This document shows positions 1 through 10,546 of a stretch of 64,000 nucleotides of DNA, piece after piece. Where the stretch lies: assembly GCF_000264455.2 (NCBI RefSeq), contig NC_017956.1, forward strand, positions 975,501-1,039,500. The letters are read 5' to 3'. Every line of letters begins with the position of its first letter. Position 1 is the stretch's first letter. This stretch comes from Tistrella mobilis KA081020-065. GTDB taxonomy: Bacteria; Pseudomonadota; Alphaproteobacteria; Tistrellales; Tistrellaceae. The translations under genes and the position numbers were made by a program. The notes beneath the pieces were generated by a model that had not been told where the DNA came from, did no database searches, and saw only the letters and a program-made list of their open reading frames with translations.

Positions 1-31
1 CATCGCTGCGCGGGGCCCGCATCGGACAAGA

Positions 32-1036
32 TCAGAGCTTGCCGAGCGCCACGGCCGTATCGGCCATGCGGTTCGAGAAGCCCCACTCGTTGTCATACCA
101 CGACAGAACACGCACCAGCGTGCCGTCGATCACCGCGGTCTGGGTGGTGTCGAAGCTCGACGAATGCGGGTCGTGGTTGAAGTCGATCGACACCAGCGGT
201 TCGCTGACCACGCCCAGAACGCCCTTCATCGGGCCCTCGGCGGCGGCGCGCATCGCGGCATTGACCTCGTCGACCGAGGTCGCGCGCTTGGCGACGACGG
301 TCAGGTCGATCATCGACACGTTCGGGGTCGGCACGCGCACGGCGACGCCGTCCAGCTTGCCCTTCAGTTCAGGCAGCACCAGGCCGACCGCACGGGCGGC
401 ACCGGTCGAAGTCGGGATGATCGACTGCGCGGCGGCACGGGCGCGGCGCAGATCCTTGTGGGCCACGTCCAGAACCGGCTGGTCGCCGGTATAGGCGTGG
501 ACCGTGGTCATGTAGCCATGCTCGATGCCGATGGTGTCGTTCAGCACCTTGGCGACCGGGGCCAGGCAGTTGGTGGTGCAGGACGCGTTCGACACCACGG
601 TGTGCTCAGGCGTAAGCCCGGCCTCGTTCACGCCGAACACCACGGTGTAATCGGCATTGTCCGCCGGGGCCGAGACCAGCACCTTGCGGGCGCCGGCTTC
701 CAGGTGCTTGGCGGCGGCATCACGCTTGGTGAAGATGCCGGTGCACTCCAGCGCCACGTCGACCTTCAGCTCGCCCCAGGGCAGCTTGGCCGGGTCGCGT
801 TCCGAAGTCACCTTGATCGGGCCGGTGCCGACGTCGATGGTGTCGCCCTCGACCTTGACCTCGCCGTTGAAACGGCCATGGACCGAGTCGTACTTGAACA
901 GATGGGCGTTGGTCTCGGCAGGCGCGAGATCGTTGATCCCGACGACCTGGATGTCGGTCCGGCCCGACTCGACGATCGCACGCAGAACGCCACGGCCGAT
1001 GCGGCCGAAGCCGTTGATCGCCACCCGAATGGTCAT
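32..1036 (-). CDS. gap: glyceraldehyde-3-phosphate dehydrogenase, type I
   Basis: Catalyses oxidative phosphorylation of glyceraldehyde 3-phosphate to 1,3-bisphosphoglycerate in cytoplasmic glycolysis and gluconeogenesis. The 334-residue protein opens with the Rossmann motif NGFGRIGR (8-15). It has the catalytic Cys153 in SNASCTTNC and His180 in TTVHAYTGD. Asp36 in GINDL suggests NAD preference. An upstream in-frame extension exists, but ATG at 1036 has GGAGG about 7 bases before it and fits the family length. It lies 130 bases downstream of tkt on the same strand, the usual alphaproteobacterial tkt-gap order, so co-transcription is likely. The family call is very secure. Confidence 0.97.
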   Translation of the reverse strand: MTIRVAINGFGRIGRGVLRAIVESGRTDIQVVGINDLAPAETNAHLFKYDSVHGRFNGEVKVEGDTIDVGTGPIKVTSERDPAKLPWGELKVDVALECTGIFTKRDAAAKHLEAGARKVLVSAPADNADYTVVFGVNEAGLTPEHTVVSNASCTTNCLAPVAKVLNDTIGIEHGYMTTVHAYTGDQPVLDVAHKDLRRARAAAQSIIPTSTGAARAVGLVLPELKGKLDGVAVRVPTPNVSMIDLTVVAKRATSVDEVNAAMRAAAEGPMKGVLGVVSEPLVSIDFNHDPHSSSFDTTQTAVIDGTLVRVLSWYDNEWGFSNRMADTAVALGKL

Positions 1037-1166
1037 GCCTTCCTCCGAACTGTCTTCGACGTTGGGAAGCCGACCGCCATGGCGGCTCCCCTGGGGGGTT
1101 GTTACGGTCGCTGCGGCACCGCGGGCCGGCCAGCCCCTGAACGGGGGGCCGGACCCGGATCCATGA

Positions 1167-3170
1167 TCAGACGCGCGCGAGTGCTGCGTCGACCACAGCC
1201 TCGGCGGTGATGCCGAAGTGACGGTAGAGTTCGGGCGCCGGCGCGCTGGCACCGAAGCCGGTCATGCCGATCACGGCACCCTTGGGGCCGGTCCAGCGTT
1301 CCCAGCCGAAGCCGATGCCGGCCTCGATCGCGATGCGGACGACGTCGCCGCCCAGCACCCGGGCCTGATAATCGGCCGGCTGGGCTGCGAACAGCTCCCA
1401 GCAGGGCATCGAGACCACGCGGGTCGGCACGCCTTTGGCTTCCAGTACCTCGGCCGCGGCGACCGCGATCTCGACTTCCGAACCGGTGGCGAGCAGCACG
1501 GCCTTAGGGGCGGCCGATGCTTCGCGCAGGATATAGGCACCCTTGGCCGAAAGGTTCTCGGCCGATGCCTCGAGGCGCAGCTGCTTCAGGTTCTGGCGGC
1601 TGAGCGCCAGCACCGACGGGCCGTTGGTCCGCTCCAGCGCCGCCGCCCAGCATTCCGCCGTCTCAACCACGTCGGCCGGACGCATCACCGCCACATTCGG
1701 CATCATGCGCAGGCTCATCAGATGCTCGACCGGCTGATGGGTCGGGCCGTCCTCACCCAGGCCGATCGAGTCGTGGGTCATGACATAGATGACCCGCTGC
1801 TCCATCAGTGCCGACAGACGGATAGCCGGCCGGCAATAATCGGTGAAGACCAGGAAGGTTCCGCCATAGGGGATCACGCCGCCATGCAGCGCCATGCCGT
1901 TCATGGCGGCGGCCATGCCGTGCTCGCGGATGCCCCAGAAGACATAGCGGCCGTCGAACTCGCCCGGCGCCACCGGCTTCATGCCCTTGGTGCGGGTGTT
2001 GTTCGATCCGGTGAGGTCGGCGGAGCCGCCGATCAGCTCAGGAATGGCCGGCACCAGAACTTCCAGCGCCATTTCCGACGCCTTGCGGGTGGCGACGGTC
2101 TTGGGCGAGGCGATCAGGCCGGCGATGTAGTCGTCGAGTGCCTGCTTCCAGCCCGCCGGCAGTTCGCCCGCCATGGCGCGGGTGAAGTCGGCCTGCACCT
2201 CTGCGTCGAGCGCACCCAGACGCTTCTCCCAGGCTTCCCGTTCGGCGGCGCCGCGGGCGCCGGCATGGGCCCAGGCGGTGCGGATATCGGCCGGGATCTC
2301 GAAGGGCGCATGCGGCCAGGCCAGCGCCTCGCGGGTGCCGGCGATCTCTTCGGCGCCCAGCGCCGCGCCATGCACGCCCGAGGTGCCGGCCTTCTTCGGC
2401 GCGCCATAGCCGATGACCGTGCGGCAGGCGATCATCACCGGCTTGTCGGAGCTGCGTGCCCGGTCGAGGGCAGCGGCGACGGCCTCGGCATCATGGCCGT
2501 CGACCGCATCGGTCGCCCAGCCGGCGGCCTCGAAGCGCGCCCGCTGGTCTTCCGAGCTGGACAGCGAGACCGGGCCGTCGATCGAGATGCCGTTGTCATC
2601 CCAGAGCACGATCAGCTTCGAGAGCTTCAGATGGCCGGCGAGCGAGATCGCCTCCTGGCTGATGCCCTCCATCAGGCAGCCGTCACCGGCGATGACATAG
2701 GTGTAGTGGTCGACCACCGACCCGCCGAAGCGGGCGGCGAGCAGACGCTCGGCCAGTGCCATACCGACCGCATTGGCGATACCCTGGCCGAGCGGGCCGG
2801 TGGTGGTCTCGATCCCCGAGGCATGGCCGTATTCGGGGTGGCCGGCGGTGCGGGCGCCCAGCTGGCGGAAGTTCTTCACCTCGTCCAGCGTCATGTCCTC
2901 GTAGCCGGTCAGATGCAGCAGGGCATAGAGCAGCATCGAGCCGTGGCCGGCCGAGAGCACGAAACGGTCGCGATCGGCCCATTTCGGGGCCTTGGGATCG
3001 AACTTCAGGAAACGGGTGAACAGCACGGTGGCTGCGTCGGCCATGCCCATCGGCATGCCCGGATGGCCGGAATTCGCACGCTCGACGGCGTCCATGGCAA
3101 GGGCGCGCACGGCATTGGCCATGTCACGCGGCGTGGCGGTCGAGGTGGCATCGGTCGTCTGAGCGGTCAT
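1167..3170 (-). CDS. tkt: transketolase
   Basis: Thiamine-diphosphate enzyme that moves two-carbon ketol units in the non-oxidative pentose phosphate pathway. The 667-residue length is standard. Visible signatures are [10 protein letters not shown] near the N-terminus, the TPP/Mg motif [13 protein letters not shown] and DDNGISIDG around residues 155-190, and [12 protein letters not shown] with [16 protein letters not shown] in the central pyrimidine-binding domain. A C-terminal domain completes the protein. It is transcribed first in a tkt-gap pair. The start at MTAQTTDAT is the first methionine before the conserved block. Confidence 0.97.
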   Translation of the reverse strand: MTAQTTDATSTATPRDMANAVRALAMDAVERANSGHPGMPMGMADAATVLFTRFLKFDPKAPKWADRDRFVLSAGHGSMLLYALLHLTGYEDMTLDEVKNFRQLGARTAGHPEYGHASGIETTTGPLGQGIANAVGMALAERLLAARFGGSVVDHYTYVIAGDGCLMEGISQEAISLAGHLKLSKLIVLWDDNGISIDGPVSLSSSEDQRARFEAAGWATDAVDGHDAEAVAAALDRARSSDKPVMIACRTVIGYGAPKKAGTSGVHGAALGAEEIAGTREALAWPHAPFEIPADIRTAWAHAGARGAAEREAWEKRLGALDAEVQADFTRAMAGELPAGWKQALDDYIAGLIASPKTVATRKASEMALEVLVPAIPELIGGSADLTGSNNTRTKGMKPVAPGEFDGRYVFWGIREHGMAAAMNGMALHGGVIPYGGTFLVFTDYCRPAIRLSALMEQRVIYVMTHDSIGLGEDGPTHQPVEHLMSLRMMPNVAVMRPADVVETAECWAAALERTNGPSVLALSRQNLKQLRLEASAENLSAKGAYILREASAAPKAVLLATGSEVEIAVAAAEVLEAKGVPTRVVSMPCWELFAAQPADYQARVLGGDVVRIAIEAGIGFGWERWTGPKGAVIGMTGFGASAPAPELYRHFGITAEAVVDAALARV

Positions 3171-3577
3171 GGGCCTTCACGCAAGCGTTCGAAGAGGGGC
3201 AGCGGCCGGCGCAGGGCCGACAAGGAGCGCCACGGGCAAAGCGGGCCTGCGGTGCGCGCGGGCAATTGCACGCCTCAGCGACCGCGTCAACCACCTTTAA
3301 CGAGTGCCGTGCGGCGCAAAGATGGCGGGGTGTCATCTCTCCGTCAACCGCCTATTTCCGCAGCGCCTTCCCGTTGCGGGCCAAGGGTCGCCGCATCCGG
3401 GCCCGGCAGGGGCCGCCTGCGGGGCGCCCCGGCATGACTGGTTCACCCTGGTGCGTGAACAGCACCAAACTGCATCAGGTTGCAGCCAACAGCGGAATCC
3501 TGCGCTGCGCGGGGTCTCTCTACCATGACGCTCATCCAAAACGGGCCGGATTACGGCCGTGGGGCAGGAGGGAGACG
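3171..3577. other. divergent intergenic region, tkt / AGCS symporter
   Basis: This 407-base stretch separates the divergent tkt and symporter genes and must hold promoters for both. I see no convincing -35/-10 pair or gene. It contains the 15-bp palindrome at 3467-3481 described separately. Confidence 0.6.
3467..3481. promoter_or_regulatory. candidate operator, copy 1 (aspartate module)
   Basis: AAACTGCATCAGGTT is an imperfect palindrome, 96 bases upstream of the symporter start. It matches the reverse complement of the perfect palindrome at 8254-8268 at 13 of 15 positions, and the two differences fall at symmetric positions 3 and 13. Binding by the XRE regulator at 8297 is inference. Confidence 0.5.
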
Positions 3578-5008
3578 ATGGCGTTTCTGACGGCGTTCTT
3601 CGGAGCGATCGACAATCTGACCTGGGGATGGGCGCTGATCCCGATCCTGGTCGTGTTCGGCGTGTTCCTGACGATCATGTCGGGCTTCGTGCAGTTCGTG
3701 TTTTTCCGGCGGATGTTCCGGGTGCTGGGACGCGGCGCCAACAATGCCGATCCGAACGCGATCTCGGCGCGGGAGGCGCTGCTGGTCTCGGTGGGTGGGC
3801 GTGTCGGGGGCGGCAACATCGCCGGTGTCGCGGTGGCCATCACGCTCGGTGGCCCGGGTGCGGTGTTCTGGATGTGGGCGATCGCGCTCTGCGGCATGGC
3901 GACCAGCCTGATCGAATGCACGCTCGCCCAGCTCTATAAGACCCGCGACGGCGAGGGCGGGTTCCGGGGCGGGCCGGCCTATTACATCCGCCGCGGTCTC
4001 GGCGGGCGCTACAACTGGCTGGCCATCGTCTATGGCATCTGCCTGATGGCCTCGTTCGGCTTCGGCTTCAATGCATTCCAGGGCAACACCATGGCCGGCG
4101 CCCTGCATGACAGCTTCGGCATCGATCGCCTGTGGTCGGGCATCGTCATCGTCGCCGTCACCGCGCTGGTCATCTTCGGCGGCATCAAGCGCATCGCCCG
4201 GGCGGCGGATGTGGTGGTGCCGGTCATGGCGCTCGGCTATATCGCGGTCGCCATTCTGGTCATCGGCCTCAACATCGCCGATGTGCCCGACATGCTGGTG
4301 CGGATCGTCCGCTCGGCCTTCGGCTTCGATCAGGCGGTGGCCGGCGGCATGGGCGCGGCCATCGCCCAGGGCCTGCGCCGGGGTCTGTTCTCCAATGAAG
4401 CGGGCCTGGGCTCGGCGCCGAATGTGGCCGCCACCGCGCTGGTCCGCCATCCGGTCAGCCAGGGCATCACCCAGTCGCTGTCGGTCTTCATCGACACCAT
4501 GCTGATCTGCACCTGCACGGCGCTGATCATCCTTTTGGGCGACGTCTATGTTCCGGGTGCCCAGGGCATCGACGGCGTGGCGCTGACCCAGCAGTCGCTG
4601 GCCAGCCATCTGGGCGATGCCGCGCGCTATCTGCTGACGCTCGCCATCCTGCTCTTCGCCTTCTCGTCGATCATCTACAACTACTATCTGGGCGAAAACG
4701 GCCTGGCGGTGATGACCCGGTCGAAGCCGGCCGTTCTGGCGCTGCGCCTCGCCATCCTGGCGATGGTCTTCCTGGGCGCCGCCGCCCCGCAGGCCACCTC
4801 GGTGTTCTTCTTCTCGGACCCGATGATGGGCCTGCTCGCCCTGGTCAATCTGATCGCGATCATCATGCTCTTCCCCGTGGCGATGCGGGTGATCGACGAC
4901 TACCGCACCCAGCTGAAGGCCGGCGTCGCCCGCCCGGTGCTCGATCCCGCGCGCTTCCCCGATCTCGACATCGATCGCAAGGCCTGGGATCCGACGGTCT
5001 GGAAGTAA
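3578..5008 (+). CDS. sodium:alanine/glycine symporter, AGCS family
   Basis: Secondary transporter importing a small amino acid with sodium across the inner membrane. The 476-residue protein has about ten or eleven hydrophobic segments. AGCS features are visible: the conserved GGRVGGGNIAGVAVAI stretch near residues 70-85, GGFRGGPAYYI, GLGRYNW-like loop residues, and RRGLFSNEAGLGSAPN near the middle. I chose the ATG at 3578 because it has AGGAGGGAG just upstream and matches the family start; the longer reading frame lacks support. aspA follows 77 bases downstream on the same strand, so the cargo is plausibly aspartate, asparagine or alanine. The substrate is inferred from context. Confidence 0.9.
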   Translation: MAFLTAFFGAIDNLTWGWALIPILVVFGVFLTIMSGFVQFVFFRRMFRVLGRGANNADPNAISAREALLVSVGGRVGGGNIAGVAVAITLGGPGAVFWMWAIALCGMATSLIECTLAQLYKTRDGEGGFRGGPAYYIRRGLGGRYNWLAIVYGICLMASFGFGFNAFQGNTMAGALHDSFGIDRLWSGIVIVAVTALVIFGGIKRIARAADVVVPVMALGYIAVAILVIGLNIADVPDMLVRIVRSAFGFDQAVAGGMGAAIAQGLRRGLFSNEAGLGSAPNVAATALVRHPVSQGITQSLSVFIDTMLICTCTALIILLGDVYVPGAQGIDGVALTQQSLASHLGDAARYLLTLAILLFAFSSIIYNYYLGENGLAVMTRSKPAVLALRLAILAMVFLGAAAPQATSVFFFSDPMMGLLALVNLIAIIMLFPVAMRVIDDYRTQLKAGVARPVLDPARFPDLDIDRKAWDPTVWK

Positions 5009-5085
5009 CCCGGACCCGACTGCCGGGGCCGTTCTTTCCGGGCGGCCCCGGTCCACCCCCGCACATCACAGCCTGGATCAGACCG

Positions 5086-6459
<1,374 letters not shown>

Positions 6460-6481
6460 CGCGGAGCCGGCGCGGCGACGG

Positions 6482-6514
6482 ATCGGGGGAGATTCGGGGG
6501 GAGGCTCCCCCGAT
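6482..6514. terminator. terminator hairpin between convergent aspA and asparaginase
   Basis: Arms ATCGGGGGA (6482-6490) and TCCCCCGAT (6506-6514) pair perfectly. A second G-run allows a competing shorter hairpin. It lies in the 76-base convergent gap and could serve both strands. TTTCG follows on the plus strand. Confidence 0.6.
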
Positions 6515-6535
6515 TTCGTTGTGCGGGGGCTGGGG

Positions 6536-7381
6536 TCAGGCGAGCCAGAGACGGATCAGGGCGGCTTCCGGGGTCTCGGTGCCGCCGTTCTCTACCCCGC
6601 AGGACCAGAGACCGGCGCCGGCGGCATAGCTGCCGGGGATCAGTCCGCCCTGTTCGCACTGGCTGACCGCGCGGATGCGCTTGCCGGCCCGCACGGCCTC
6701 GGACAGGGCGGACAGAACCTCGGGATCGGCCATCGCCGTGCCCGAGCCGAAGACCCTGAGCACCGCGCCGTCCAGTTCCGCCAGAGAGGCCCGCAGCATG
6801 GCGGCCGGCATGCCGGGCGAGAGGGAGAGGACCGCCAGCCGCCGGTCGCCGAACCGCCGGCGGCGGGGCGGGCAGGCGGGGGCCTGGGGGATGGCGCGGA
6901 AGCTGTCGGCGCCCTGCGAATCGTGTTTGACCAGCCCTTCCGCCGGCATCAGACGGCCGGCGAAGGCCAGCATCACCGCCTCGCCGGGGCGGAGGGCGGC
7001 ATCGATCGCCAGATCGAGATTGTCTTCCGCATCGCCGCCGCGGCTGAGCGGCTGCATGGCGCCGCAAAGCACGACATGGCGGCCAAGGCCTGCCAGCGCC
7101 TGCGACAGCGCCGCACCGGTGAAGGCCATGGTGTCGGTGCCGTGGGTGACGATCACCGGCGTGCCCGGCTGGTCGTCGATCAGGTCGAGCATCCGGTTCC
7201 AGTGCGCCGGGCCGACATCGGCGCTGTCGAGCAACGGTGTGAAGACCTTCGTGGTCAGCCGGATGCCCTTGGGCAGGCGCCCCTCGACCGCGGCTTCGAC
7301 CAGCCCGTCGACGGGGCCGAGGCCATGGGGCGTGTCGCCCATGCCGATGGTGCCGCCGGTGTGGATGAGCAGCAGGCGCAT
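6536..7381 (-). CDS. asparaginase (type I-like), compact form
   Basis: Predicted to hydrolyse L-asparagine to aspartate and ammonia. The 281 residues start with the nucleophile motif TGGTIGM (8-14) and carry the second catalytic block HGTDTM (80-85, Thr82/Asp83). They end with the conserved SQCEQGGLIPGSYAAG region. At 281 residues it is shorter than the roughly 325-340 usual for the family, but both domains seem present. There is no signal peptide, so it should act in the cytoplasm. Its ATG overlaps the stop of the upstream racemase gene by one base (TGATG), implying translational coupling. Confidence 0.85.
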   Translation of the reverse strand: MRLLLIHTGGTIGMGDTPHGLGPVDGLVEAAVEGRLPKGIRLTTKVFTPLLDSADVGPAHWNRMLDLIDDQPGTPVIVTHGTDTMAFTGAALSQALAGLGRHVVLCGAMQPLSRGGDAEDNLDLAIDAALRPGEAVMLAFAGRLMPAEGLVKHDSQGADSFRAIPQAPACPPRRRRFGDRRLAVLSLSPGMPAAMLRASLAELDGAVLRVFGSGTAMADPEVLSALSEAVRAGKRIRAVSQCEQGGLIPGSYAAGAGLWSCGVENGGTETPEAALIRLWLA

Positions 7382-8127
7382 CAGGCCGCCTTCATGCCGG
7401 CATGACCCAGCGCCAGCGCCGCCAGACGGGCGGCGACGGCATCGGTCACGTCGATCAGCCGCCGCCCGGCGACGGGCCGCGCGATCAGCGGCAGTTCGGT
7501 GCAGGCGAGCAGGATGGTATCGGCCTCCATCTGTATGATGATCTCCTCAAGCCGCGGGCCAAGCGACGCATGGGCGCCGCCCAGCCGCTTCACGTCGTGG
7601 ATGAGCGTCTGCAGCCGGTCGGGATCGGCCGGGGTTTCGATCGCAACCTGAGCCGCCAGGCCAGCATAGGCGGAGTGGTCGTCCAGCGCCACGACCGGGG
7701 CCGCACCCAGCAGCCCGACCCGGCCGGCACCGCTCTGTCGGATTTCGTCGTGCAGCACGCCCTGGAAGGAGACCAGCTGCCCGGCGCCCGGCATGCCGGC
7801 CAGCAGCGCGTCGATGCGGGGGGCATACCAGTTCAGCGTGTTGCAGGCGATGGCGAAGGCATCGACCCGGGTGGCGATCTCGCGCACCGTCCGCTCCATC
7901 GCCGCCCAGACCGCCGCCTCGTTCGCCTTCAGATCCATCGACAGGCCGAGGGCGGGTTCTGACACCGCCACCAGCCGCGGCGCGTCCAGATCTCCGCGGA
8001 AGCCGGGCCCCATCAGGGCCTGGGTATGGCGCAGGATCTTGGCCCAGAGATCGAGCCCGGCTTCGGGACCCGAGCCGGTGATGATGCCGAGCGTATAGGC
8101 CCGGGAGGGATGGGGGCGCGGTGTCAT
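7381..8127 (-). CDS. aspartate/glutamate racemase family protein
   Basis: Predicted PLP-independent amino-acid racemase interconverting L- and D-aspartate (or glutamate). The 248 residues hold the two-cysteine arrangement of the family: Cys95 in AIACNTLN and Cys209 in LLACTELPLI. GIITGSGPEAG is near the N-terminus. The start at 8127 (MTPRPHPSRAY) is favoured over a 39-residue upstream extension of low-complexity sequence. It is the first gene of a two-gene operon with asparaginase and is divergent from the XRE regulator. The context favours aspartate as substrate, but the exact specificity cannot be read from sequence. Confidence 0.82.
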   Translation of the reverse strand: MTPRPHPSRAYTLGIITGSGPEAGLDLWAKILRHTQALMGPGFRGDLDAPRLVAVSEPALGLSMDLKANEAAVWAAMERTVREIATRVDAFAIACNTLNWYAPRIDALLAGMPGAGQLVSFQGVLHDEIRQSGAGRVGLLGAAPVVALDDHSAYAGLAAQVAIETPADPDRLQTLIHDVKRLGGAHASLGPRLEEIIIQMEADTILLACTELPLIARPVAGRRLIDVTDAVAARLAALALGHAGMKAA

Positions 8128-8253
8128 GGCGTGGGGGTCTTTCCCGCGAAGATGGCCCAAAGGCCTGGTCCGAAGGCATGGTCCGAAGACGCAGAAGCTG
8201 CCATGGAATGGTGTCGGCGGGGGCACGGCTTGACAATGCGGCACTCGGTGCTC

Positions 8254-8268
8254 AATCTGATGCAGATT
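8254..8268. promoter_or_regulatory. candidate operator, copy 2 (aspartate module)
   Basis: AATCTGATGCAGATT is a perfect inverted repeat with 6-base arms and a 3-base centre. It lies 28 bases before the XRE regulator start and upstream of the divergent racemase-asparaginase operon. A near-identical site lies at 3467-3481. Autoregulation plus control of the catabolic genes is inferred. Confidence 0.55.
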
Positions 8269-8296
8269 TATGCTGTTACGGCACCGAAGAGCGCAA

Positions 8297-9103
8297 ATGA
8301 CCGAGATTGCCGAGAATCTTCGCCTGCTCTGCTCGTACCGGCCGTCGATCTCTCAGGTCGGACGGGATCTCGGCATCAACCGCAGCCAGCTCAACCGCTA
8401 TCTGGCCGGCAGTTCCACGCCGCGGCCGGCCTTGCTGCGCAAGATCTGTGACTATTTCGGTGTCGAGCCCTACGAGATGATGCTGCCGCCGCGCGATTTC
8501 GCCGAGATCGTCCGGGTGCGCGGTCTGGACGAGGGCACCACCAACCGTCGGCTGCGCCAGCATTTCGACCGGGTGATGGCGCTGGGCGATGCCCGGGTGC
8601 GCAATCTGACCGGCATGTTCTTCGAATATTACTATTCGATGTCGCAGAAGGGGAAGGTCATCCGCGGGTTGATCGTGTTCTCGGTCGAAGACGGGCGAAC
8701 CTTCTACCGGCGTCTGGAACGCATGGGGCCGCACGACCGGCCCGGCCGGCGGCATTACCGCTATCAGGGGGCGGCGCTGGTCGCTGGGGACCGGGTGTTC
8801 ATGTCCGATTATGAATACGGTGCCGGGATCGAGTTGACCCAGACGGTGCTTTATCCGGATTACGCGCTCCGCTGGACCCGGCTGCATGGGGTGAAGCTGG
8901 GCGTCTCGGCCGATCAGGCGCATATGCCGTGTTCCGTCCGGGTCTATCTGGAGCGGATTCCGGCGCGGCTGTCGCTGACCGGCGCGCTCAGGGCCTGCGG
9001 CCTGTTCGACCCCGGCCATCCCGAAATCCCGTCCCATGTGCCCGAGATGATCGACAACAGCACCTCCGGCCCCTATGCCTTCGACGCCTATGCGCGGCGG
9101 TGA
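8297..9103 (+). CDS. XRE-family transcriptional regulator with uncharacterised C-terminal domain
   Basis: The 268-residue protein has an N-terminal helix-turn-helix of the Cro/C1 type (about residues 1-58, with SISQVGRDLGINRSQLNRYL as the turn and recognition helix). About 200 further residues match no domain I can name, including FFEYYYSMSQKGKVIRGLI and MSDYEYGAGIELTQ. The C-terminal part may sense a ligand. It is divergent from the racemase-asparaginase operon and probably controls the aspartate module. ATG 8297 is preferred to the in-frame start at 8270 because that one would lie just after the palindrome with no ribosome-binding site. Confidence 0.8.
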   Translation: MTEIAENLRLLCSYRPSISQVGRDLGINRSQLNRYLAGSSTPRPALLRKICDYFGVEPYEMMLPPRDFAEIVRVRGLDEGTTNRRLRQHFDRVMALGDARVRNLTGMFFEYYYSMSQKGKVIRGLIVFSVEDGRTFYRRLERMGPHDRPGRRHYRYQGAALVAGDRVFMSDYEYGAGIELTQTVLYPDYALRWTRLHGVKLGVSADQAHMPCSVRVYLERIPARLSLTGALRACGLFDPGHPEIPSHVPEMIDNSTSGPYAFDAYARR

Positions 9104-9439
9104 GCCGCACCGCAGTGCGGCATCGCCCCGGCATCACGCATTGACGCAGGGGGCGCAGGCTCCCTATGTTGGCGGGGCGCCGTCGAGGTGGGGACAACCC
9201 GCCCGATCCGAAGGTGCGCGCCCCCGGGCGGCCGGTGACGGTCTTCGGGGGATGTCGGCTCAGCTCGTCAGTCCCGGCCTGCCGGATGGGAAACGCCGGA
9301 TGGGAAACGAATGTGTCCCGTACCGGGCGGTCATCGCGTTCCGGCCCGGTGCCGGGCCGTGCTATTCTGACGAGGTTCTCCCGGCTTGGGCCGTGCCGAC
9401 GAACAAGCGCAACCTCCTGTCTTCATGGTGGCCGGATCT
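9104..9439. other. intergenic region upstream of the coiled-coil/zapA operon
   Basis: This 336-base gap starts with a perfect 7-bp hairpin just after the regulator stop (GCCGCAC 9104-9110, GTGCGGC 9115-9121), terminator-like but without a T run. It then holds the promoter at 9141-9169 and a tandem 14-bp direct repeat (GCCGGATGGGAAAC at 9281-9294 and 9295-9308). No gene is apparent. Confidence 0.55.
9141..9169 (+). promoter_or_regulatory. candidate sigma-70 promoter for the coiled-coil protein and zapA
   Basis: TTGACG (9141-9146) and CTATGT (9164-9169) are separated by 17 bases, upstream of the coiled-coil/zapA genes. Confidence 0.5.
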
Positions 9440-9754
9440 ATGGCGAATATGGAAATGGCGTGGCAGAGGCTGTCGAGCGCGCTGACGCGGCTGGATGCCG
9501 CAAGCCGCAAGGCGGCCGAGCGGGTGACCCAGGCACGGGCCGCGGGCGAGGCGGCGGCCTCTGGCGCGGCCGATGTCCGGATCGACGCGCTCAGGTCCGA
9601 AATCGAGAGCCTGGCGGCCGAGCGGGACCGGCTGAAGGCCGCGCTCACCACGGCCGAAGAGGCCCGCCTGCGCGCCGATGATCGCGGCCGCCGGGCCGGC
9701 GAGCAGATCGACCGGGCCATGGATGCCATCGGGCGTGCGCTTGATGACCGCTGA
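9440..9754 (+). CDS. coiled-coil protein encoded upstream of zapA (DUF4164-like)
   Basis: This 104-residue protein is rich in Ala, Arg and Glu and is almost entirely predicted coiled coil (about residues 5-100, heptad-like ALTRLDAASRKAAERV and IESLAAERDRLKAALTTAEE). It sits directly before zapA and its end overlaps an alternative zapA start. Alphaproteobacteria commonly encode such a protein there, and in Caulobacter the equivalent partner (ZauP) works with ZapA on the Z ring. Membership in the same functional group is inferred from position and coiled-coil character. ATG 9440 is chosen because the upstream extension is not coiled coil. Confidence 0.65.
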   Translation: MANMEMAWQRLSSALTRLDAASRKAAERVTQARAAGEAAASGAADVRIDALRSEIESLAAERDRLKAALTTAEEARLRADDRGRRAGEQIDRAMDAIGRALDDR

Positions 9755-9782
9755 GCCGAACCGGATCGGAGACGAGAAAGCC

Positions 9783-10133
9783 ATGGCCGAAGTCGAGGTA
9801 CGCATCCTGGGCCGGGCGTTCACGCTCGCCTGCGGCGAGGGACAGGAGGAAAGCGTCCGCACCCTGGCCCGGAAGGTCGAGGAGCGGGTGCAGCAGGCGG
9901 CCAGCGGCCGCAGCGTGGCGGTGGATGCCCGCGTGATGCTGATGGCGGCGATCCTGCTGGCGGAACAGGCTAACGAGGCCGAGCAGGGGCTCTACCGGGC
10001 GCGTGTGGAGGTGGAAAAGATCCGCCGCACCGCCGACCGCTCCGCCGCTGATGTCGATGCGACGCTCGCCCGGGCGCTGGATGATTTCGCGGCGCGCATC
10101 GAGACTATTGCAACCCGGCTCGAGAAACTCTAA
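9783..10133 (+). CDS. zapA: cell division protein ZapA
   Basis: FtsZ-associated protein that cross-links protofilaments at the cytokinetic ring. The 116 residues show the ZapA pattern: an N-terminal beta-rich globular part (AEVEVRILGRAFTLACGEGQEE, then VRTLARKVEERV) followed by a long C-terminal helix from about residue 60 (MLMAAILLAEQANEAEQGLY). An earlier in-frame ATG at 9744 overlaps the upstream gene; ATG 9783 fits the family N-terminus. The zapA-6S RNA-fau order matches the order known from many proteobacteria. Confidence 0.9.
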   Translation: MAEVEVRILGRAFTLACGEGQEESVRTLARKVEERVQQAASGRSVAVDARVMLMAAILLAEQANEAEQGLYRARVEVEKIRRTADRSAADVDATLARALDDFAARIETIATRLEKL

Positions 10134-10159
10134 ATCTCGGGGCAGGACGGGCTCTGGCC

Positions 10160-10335
10160 TTTCGGTGAGGCAACCTAAATCCCAGGGACCGATACCATCT
10201 ACATGAGGGAGCTGTCCCTCCCCGTGCGCGCGGATAGGGCACCGGCCGGTTCGTCCGGACCGGTACGCCCGGACCAAGCCACGGGGATCACGGCGCCCAC
10301 CTGCACACGCGGGTCCATGTGGATTTTCACCGCCA
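10160..10335 (+). ncRNA. ssrS: 6S RNA (candidate)
   Basis: The non-coding stretch between zapA and fau is the classic 6S RNA position. It folds as a long hairpin: outer CGGTGA (10163-10168) with TCACCG (10327-10332), then GGACC/GGTCC, a large central bubble, and a GC-rich apical arm (CCGGCCGGT/GGACCGGT). The size of roughly 175 bases is typical. 6S RNA binds sigma-70 RNA polymerase holoenzyme and represses transcription in stationary phase. Boundaries are approximate. Confidence 0.65.
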
Positions 10336-10373
10336 ACCTTCGTGCCGGTCCCCGTCCGCCAGTTTTCGCACGA

Positions 10374-10399
10374 CCCCGGCCGCGTCTTCGCGGCCGGGG
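10374..10399 (+). terminator. perfect 11-bp terminator hairpin after 6S RNA
   Basis: CCCCGGCCGCG (10374-10384), loop TCTT, CGCGGCCGGGG (10389-10399). Only a weak T run follows (GTCGCCGTTT). It probably ends the zapA/6S transcript. Confidence 0.6.
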
Positions 10400-10546
10400 C
10401 GTCGCCGTTTGCGGCCGGCCCGGCCGCTTGCCGCCAAACCCTTACGGCCGGCCCCATCCCGGCCCGCCTTCGGAGCGCCGTCGCTGACCATTCCGCTGCA
10501 GGATCCCGGGCTGCCAGACCCGGCACTTGATGTCCGCAAGGCCGCC

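Noticed and set aside
1218-3437. Long open frame (739 codons) opposite tkt, and similar frames opposite most genes
   Set aside because: High-GC DNA gives long antisense frames; the His/Arg/Gly-rich translation has no family features and tkt is certain.
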